A stretch of 18,050 nucleotides of DNA from Clostridia bacterium. Its GTDB lineage: Bacteria > Bacillota > Clostridia > Peptostreptococcales > Anaerovoracaceae. The stretch spans positions 1 to 18,050 of the forward strand of contig JAKSSJ010000014.1 in assembly GCA_024403215.1 (NCBI GenBank), written 5' to 3'. A program made the translations under genes and the position numbers. Below are positions 14,094-18,050 of the stretch, piece by piece. Below the pieces are notes generated by a model. That model saw only the letters and a list, made by a program, of their open reading frames with translations, made no database searches and had not been told where the DNA came from. The stretch's first letter is position 1. Each line of letters opens with the position of its first letter.

Positions 14094-16043
14094 CTACTCA
14101 GTTTTGCCAGTGTATAATTGATAGTATCTACCTTTTTGAGCTATTAAATCATCGTGGTCGCCACGTTCAATAATCCTTCCGTTCTCAAGTACCATAATGG
14201 CATTTGAGTTTTGAATTGTTGAAAGTCTATGAGCAATAACAAATACTGTTCTGCCCTCCATGAGTCTATCCATACCTTCTTGGATGAGACTTTCTGTTCT
14301 TGTATCAACAGAGCTTGTAGCTTCGTCTAAAATCATGGCTGGTGGATCTGCAACAGCACATCGTGCAATTGCAAGAAGCTGGCACTGTCCTTGAGACAGC
14401 TGGCTTCCTGTTCCTGAGATTATAGTGTTATATCCATCAGGAAGCTTTGAGATAAAGCTGTCTGCATTTGCAAGCTTAGCAGCTCTTATTACTTCTTCAT
14501 CTGTTGCGTCCAGTCTACCATATCTTATATTATCCATTATTGTTCCGGTAAATAGATGGGTATCTTGAAGCACCATACCAAGCGATCTTCTAAGATCTGC
14601 CTTTTTAATCTTGTTGATATTTATTCCATCGTATCTAATCTTTCCATCTTCTATATCGTAGAAGCGATTGATTAGATTTGTGATAGTTGTCTTTCCAGCA
14701 CCTGTAGAACCTACAAAGGCAATCTTTTGGCCTGGCTTAGCCCAAAGGCTAACATCGTGAAGCACTGTCTGTCCCTCAACATATCCAAAGTCTACGCTGT
14801 CTAAGGTAATTTCACCTCTTAATCTATCGTAGCTAAGGCTTCCATCCTTATGAGGATGCTTCCATGCCCAGATGCCTGTTCTCTCATTTGTTTCAGAAAG
14901 ACTTCCATCTTCATTTTCTTTAGCATTGACAAGTGTTACATATCCCTCATCAGTCTCAGACTTTTCATCAAGCACATCAAAGACTCTCTTAGCACCAGCT
15001 AAGGCCATAACAACAGAATTTATCTGCTGCGATACCATTGATACTGGCCTATTAAAGCTTTGCGCAAGGGTTAAAAATGATGCGAGCTTTCCTAAAGTAA
15101 GGGCAACTCCGCCACTTGATAGGGCAATAGCACCACCAACCATTGCTATGAAAGCATATTGGAAATTACCAAGCTGCATCATTATAGGCATCATAGTGTT
15201 GGTCACTTCGTTTGCTCTTGAAGTCTTATGTCTTAAGTTCTCGTTCTTCTCGTCAAATACTTCCTTATTTGCTTCCTCGTGGCAGAACACCTTAACAACC
15301 TTTTGGCCATTAATCATTTCTTCAATGTAGGCATTGACATTACCCAAAGACCTTTGTCTTTCTTTAAAGAAGCTTGCTGACTTGCCACCAAGAGTTATGG
15401 TGATGATGTACATTACTACAACAAAACCACATACAATAGCAGTAAGACCAAGGCTCAGCTTTATCATAGCAACAAATATTGAAACAATAGTTACTACTGT
15501 AGAGAATACCTGAGGAACACTCTGCGAGAGCATCTGCCTAATATTATCAATATCATTTGTAAACCTGCTCATCAGGTCTCCGTATTGATTGACATCGTAA
15601 TACTTAATAGGAAGAGTCTGCATGTGGCTAAATACTTCTATTCTTATCTGCTTTAAAATGCCGTTTGATACAACACACATCATGATGTTGTACAAAAAGC
15701 TTGACACGATTCCTATCGCATAAATTCCTATCATCTTAATAATGGCAGATACAAGGCCTGAAAAATCAGGAACTGCCTGCGAAAGAAGTGGAGTTACGTG
15801 ATTATCGATGATCTCTCCTAAAAACAGTGATGACCTTACGCTAACTAGTGCTGTTACTACTATGAGGCACATTGCGATAATAAATCTCACAAGACTTTTG
15901 CCTTTATAATAGCTAAACAATCTCTTAAAGGTTGGGATGGTGTCCTTAGTGAATTTTACTTTGCCGTGCGTTGCAGCTCTATTTCCTGGACCTTTTCCAG
16001 CACCGCCGTTTGGGCGCATATTGTTAGTCTGCTGTTGGCTCAT
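14094..16043 (-). CDS. ABC exporter half-transporter, catalytic subunit of a heterodimer
   Basis: Product of 649 residues: a Gly/Asn-rich N-terminal tail (1-30), a six-helix membrane domain (about 45-350), then a nucleotide-binding domain. Walker A is GSTGAGKT at 445-452, Walker B ILDEATS with the catalytic Glu574, and the H-loop His605 in IAHRLST. The signature motif is LSQGQ (549-553) instead of LSGGQ. This matches the TM288-type partner of heterodimeric multidrug exporters, whose altered signature completes the degenerate site of the other subunit. A charged insert of about 45 residues (361-408) separates membrane and ATPase domains. The start at 16043 is preceded by GGGAGGTG. A frame opening at 16073 would begin ten residues earlier, deep in the upstream gene, and is rejected. 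It overlaps the upstream half-transporter gene by 20 bases. Substrate unknown. Confidence 0.93.
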   Translation of the reverse strand: MSQQQTNNMRPNGGAGKGPGNRAATHGKVKFTKDTIPTFKRLFSYYKGKSLVRFIIAMCLIVVTALVSVRSSLFLGEIIDNHVTPLLSQAVPDFSGLVSAIIKMIGIYAIGIVSSFLYNIMMCVVSNGILKQIRIEVFSHMQTLPIKYYDVNQYGDLMSRFTNDIDNIRQMLSQSVPQVFSTVVTIVSIFVAMIKLSLGLTAIVCGFVVVMYIITITLGGKSASFFKERQRSLGNVNAYIEEMINGQKVVKVFCHEEANKEVFDEKNENLRHKTSRANEVTNTMMPIMMQLGNFQYAFIAMVGGAIALSSGGVALTLGKLASFLTLAQSFNRPVSMVSQQINSVVMALAGAKRVFDVLDEKSETDEGYVTLVNAKENEDGSLSETNERTGIWAWKHPHKDGSLSYDRLRGEITLDSVDFGYVEGQTVLHDVSLWAKPGQKIAFVGSTGAGKTTITNLINRFYDIEDGKIRYDGININKIKKADLRRSLGMVLQDTHLFTGTIMDNIRYGRLDATDEEVIRAAKLANADSFISKLPDGYNTIISGTGSQLSQGQCQLLAIARCAVADPPAMILDEATSSVDTRTESLIQEGMDRLMEGRTVFVIAHRLSTIQNSNAIMVLENGRIIERGDHDDLIAQKGRYYQLYTGKTE

Positions 16044-17763
16044 CGAAATCACCTCCCTTCGTCTGGGATTCATATACTTCCTGATAAATCTTATTGGACT
16101 TAATCAGTTCGTCGTGAGTTCCAATTCCAGAAATCTTTCCATCATCAAGTACAACAATCTTGTCAGCGTCTTTTACAGAACTAATGCGCTGAGCGATGAT
16201 AATCTTTGTTGTTGATGGAAGGAATTTTCTAAAGCCTTCTCTTATTCTTGCTTCTGTTGCAGTATCAACTGCACTTGTTGAGTCATCAAGAATAAGTATT
16301 TTTGGCGAGCCAATTAATGCTCTGGCAATGCAAAGACGCTGTCTTTGTCCTCCAGATACATTAGTTCCGCCCTGCTCTATATATGCATCAAGACCGCCCT
16401 CCATATTAGCTACAAAGCTGCTTGCCTGAGCAAGATCTAGGGCAGCCATCATTTCTTCTTCAGTTGCGTCTTTTTTGCCCCATTTTAGGTTATCTCTTAA
16501 AGAGCCCTCAAAGAGCACATTCTTTTGCAAAACTACTGAAACATTTTTTCTTAATGTTTCAATATCATAATCTCTTACATCAACTCCGCCAACGCTAACA
16601 GAACCGTTATTAACATCATAAAGTCTTGGCAGAAGCTGAATAAGCGAAGACTTACCAGAACCTGTTCCTCCTAGTACTCCAATCACCTCTCCAGACTCTA
16701 TCTTTAAATTAATTCCTGTTAGGCAGCTTTTGTGATCTGCGTAGCCAAAATCAACATCCTTAAACTCAATAGATCCATCTTTAACTTCATATACAGGATC
16801 TTCCTTATTTGTAATGTCTGGTTCTTCATCAAGAACAGCAATAACTCTTTTAGCAGCAGCGCCGGAAAGAGTAATCTGCATAATAATCATAGACATCATG
16901 AGGAAGGCTGTAAGTATTCTTGATACATATGAGAACATGCTCATAAGCTGTCCTGTCGACATCTCGTTTGATACAACAAGCTTTGCGCCAAACCAGCAAA
17001 TAAGCAGCACTACTGCAGACATAGCCATCGACATGATAGGCGATGCAAAAGCAAGAAGCTTTTCAGCTCTTACAGAAAGTCTATACAAGGTATCAGTTGA
17101 ATCAGAAAACTTATCAATTTCTTTATCTTCTCTTACATATGCTTTAACAGCTCTTATGCCTCTTACATTTTCCTGAATTACGGAATTGAGCTTATCATAG
17201 GCATTGAACATCTTTTGGAACATTGGAATACCAAACTTAACAACCAAAATGAGTCCAACTACGATTAAAGGAACTGCAACTAAAAATACAAACGGCAATT
17301 TATCATTAATCTTAAATGCCATGATAAAAGCAGTAATCATGATGCAAGGACCTCTAAAGATGCCTCTAGTAACCATCATGAAAGCTTGCTCAAGCTGAGT
17401 AACGTCTGTTGTCATTCTCGTAACAAGTCCTGCTGTAGAGAACTTATCGATGTTTGAAAATGAGAAACGCTGAATATTGTAATATAAATCATGACGAAGG
17501 TTTTTAGCAAAGCCTGATGCGCTTTTTGCTGCGAACCTTCCTCCAAGCACACCAAATACCATGGATATAATAGCAAGAGCAATCAAAAGTAATCCTTCTC
17601 TTTTAATATATTCCATGTCACCCATTTCTACGCCAAAGTCAATAAGCTTTGACATATAAAAAGGTATGAGAATTTCAAGTACAGACTCTGCTATAACGCA
17701 TAAAGGCGTAACAAGAGCATATACCTTATATTCTCTTACACATTTACTTAAACGTTTAATCAT
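16024..17763 (-). CDS. ABC exporter half-transporter, degenerate-site subunit of a heterodimer
   Basis: Product of 579 residues with a six-helix membrane domain (about 15-300) and a nucleotide-binding domain (about 330-570). Walker A is GGTGSGKS at 365-372 and the signature is a normal VSGGQ at 469-473. The catalytic Glu after Walker B is replaced by Asp (D494 in ILDDSTS), and the H-loop His is replaced by Gln (Q525 in IAQRIS). These are the changes of the TM287-type subunit of heterodimeric exporters, which binds but hardly hydrolyses ATP at its own site. Together with the next gene it should form one exporter in the cytoplasmic membrane. AAGGGAA precedes the start, and the gene overlaps the end of the MATE gene by eight bases. 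Confidence 0.93.
   Translation of the reverse strand: MIKRLSKCVREYKVYALVTPLCVIAESVLEILIPFYMSKLIDFGVEMGDMEYIKREGLLLIALAIISMVFGVLGGRFAAKSASGFAKNLRHDLYYNIQRFSFSNIDKFSTAGLVTRMTTDVTQLEQAFMMVTRGIFRGPCIMITAFIMAFKINDKLPFVFLVAVPLIVVGLILVVKFGIPMFQKMFNAYDKLNSVIQENVRGIRAVKAYVREDKEIDKFSDSTDTLYRLSVRAEKLLAFASPIMSMAMSAVVLLICWFGAKLVVSNEMSTGQLMSMFSYVSRILTAFLMMSMIIMQITLSGAAAKRVIAVLDEEPDITNKEDPVYEVKDGSIEFKDVDFGYADHKSCLTGINLKIESGEVIGVLGGTGSGKSSLIQLLPRLYDVNNGSVSVGGVDVRDYDIETLRKNVSVVLQKNVLFEGSLRDNLKWGKKDATEEEMMAALDLAQASSFVANMEGGLDAYIEQGGTNVSGGQRQRLCIARALIGSPKILILDDSTSAVDTATEARIREGFRKFLPSTTKIIIAQRISSVKDADKIVVLDDGKISGIGTHDELIKSNKIYQEVYESQTKGGDFDEPTAD
16050..16057 (-). promoter_or_regulatory. Ribosome binding site of the second ABC subunit
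   Basis: GGGAGGTG on the minus strand, six bases before the ATG at 16043 and inside the last codons of the first ABC subunit. It decides the start over the upstream in-frame ATG at 16073 and points to coupled, balanced synthesis of the two subunits. Confidence 0.85.
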
Positions 17764-18050
17764 TAGTTCCCTTCCCTTTTTGTTCCAGTTCTAATTCTGC
17801 ATCTAATTTCTTTTGGAACTTAAAGTACCTAGGATATGCAACAGATGCAATGATAATGTCACAAACCATTTGTGATAAGTAGATTCCTGTTACTCCCCAA
17901 ATCTTATTCATAAGAATGAGCAGAGGTATATTTACAAGCCCTTGCCTGCAGCATGTTACAAGCAGTGATTTTAGTCCTTGTCCCATTGCCTGGTAGGTGT
18001 AGCAAATATGGAAAATAGAAATCATAAATGGTGTAGATATGCACATGAGT
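17756..18050 (-). CDS. MATE-family efflux transporter, C-terminal fragment
   Basis: Partial gene: the frame stays open to the right edge, so only the last 98 or so residues are visible. These contain hydrophobic segments (FMISIFHICYTYQAMGQGLK, then LVNIPLLILMNKIWGVTGIY and a following helix) and a charged tail rich in Lys and Glu. The pattern of a Gly-rich loop, the W-G-x-x-G-I-Y turn and a basic-acidic cytosolic tail resembles the last helices of MATE multidrug/Na+ antiporters. The family call rests on this short stretch only. Its stop overlaps the start of the first ABC subunit by eight bases, so a MATE protein and an ABC exporter appear to be made from one message. Confidence 0.75.
   Translation of the reverse strand, partial: LMCISTPFMISIFHICYTYQAMGQGLKSLLVTCCRQGLVNIPLLILMNKIWGVTGIYLSQMVCDIIIASVAYPRYFKFQKKLDAELELEQKGKGTND

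Overview
The window looks like chromosomal DNA from an anaerobic, low-GC Gram-positive bacterium, most likely a clostridium of the Lachnospiraceae type. The reasons are AT-rich DNA with strong AGGAGG ribosome binding sites, the gene order tig-clpP-clpX-lon-ysxC, and a full-length single-chain pyruvate:ferredoxin oxidoreductase. The species assignment is inference. All genes but one are on the minus strand, so the operons read from right to left. No tRNA, rRNA, CRISPR array or transposase gene was found, and no gene-free stretch exceeds 300 bases.

Region 1 (about 1-7390, minus strand) is a compact protein quality-control operon. A clear sigma-A-type promoter at 7358-7386 drives trigger factor (tig), then the ClpP peptidase, the ClpX unfoldase, Lon protease and the ribosome-assembly GTPase YsxC. 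The operon continues into hypoxanthine phosphoribosyltransferase (hpt) and a PduL-type phosphate acyltransferase. Genes from clpP onward are separated by a few bases or overlap. The exception is the tig-clpP junction, which holds a strong GC-rich hairpin with no room for a new promoter after it. The leftmost 60 bases carry an AT-rich hairpin and two tandem DnaA-box-like motifs.

Region 2 (about 7320-8095) is a divergent promoter region and the only plus-strand gene, a CYTH-fold triphosphate-binding protein. It ends in a very strong bidirectional hairpin.

Region 3 (8047-10563) is the most unusual part. A 798-residue, highly charged, apparently soluble protein of unknown function contains three diverged copies of a roughly 130-residue module, joined by low-complexity linkers (PxKKEE hexapeptides and EQPQENNV octapeptides). 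The gene is bracketed by two direct copies of a 43-44 bp sequence containing an identical 31 bp palindrome. The right copy extends into the stop codon of the neighbouring oxidoreductase gene. This layout suggests a cassette that arrived or was duplicated by recombination between the repeats.

Region 4 (10560-18050, minus strand) is a second tight operon-like array: the end of a MATE-family transporter gene, two ABC half-transporters forming an asymmetric heterodimeric exporter, and pyruvate:ferredoxin oxidoreductase. The two ABC subunits carry complementary degenerate motifs, so only one of the two ATP sites should be fully catalytic. The oxidoreductase makes acetyl-CoA and PduL could convert acetyl-CoA to acetyl phosphate, so the window may encode two successive steps of acetate fermentation, though in separate transcription units.
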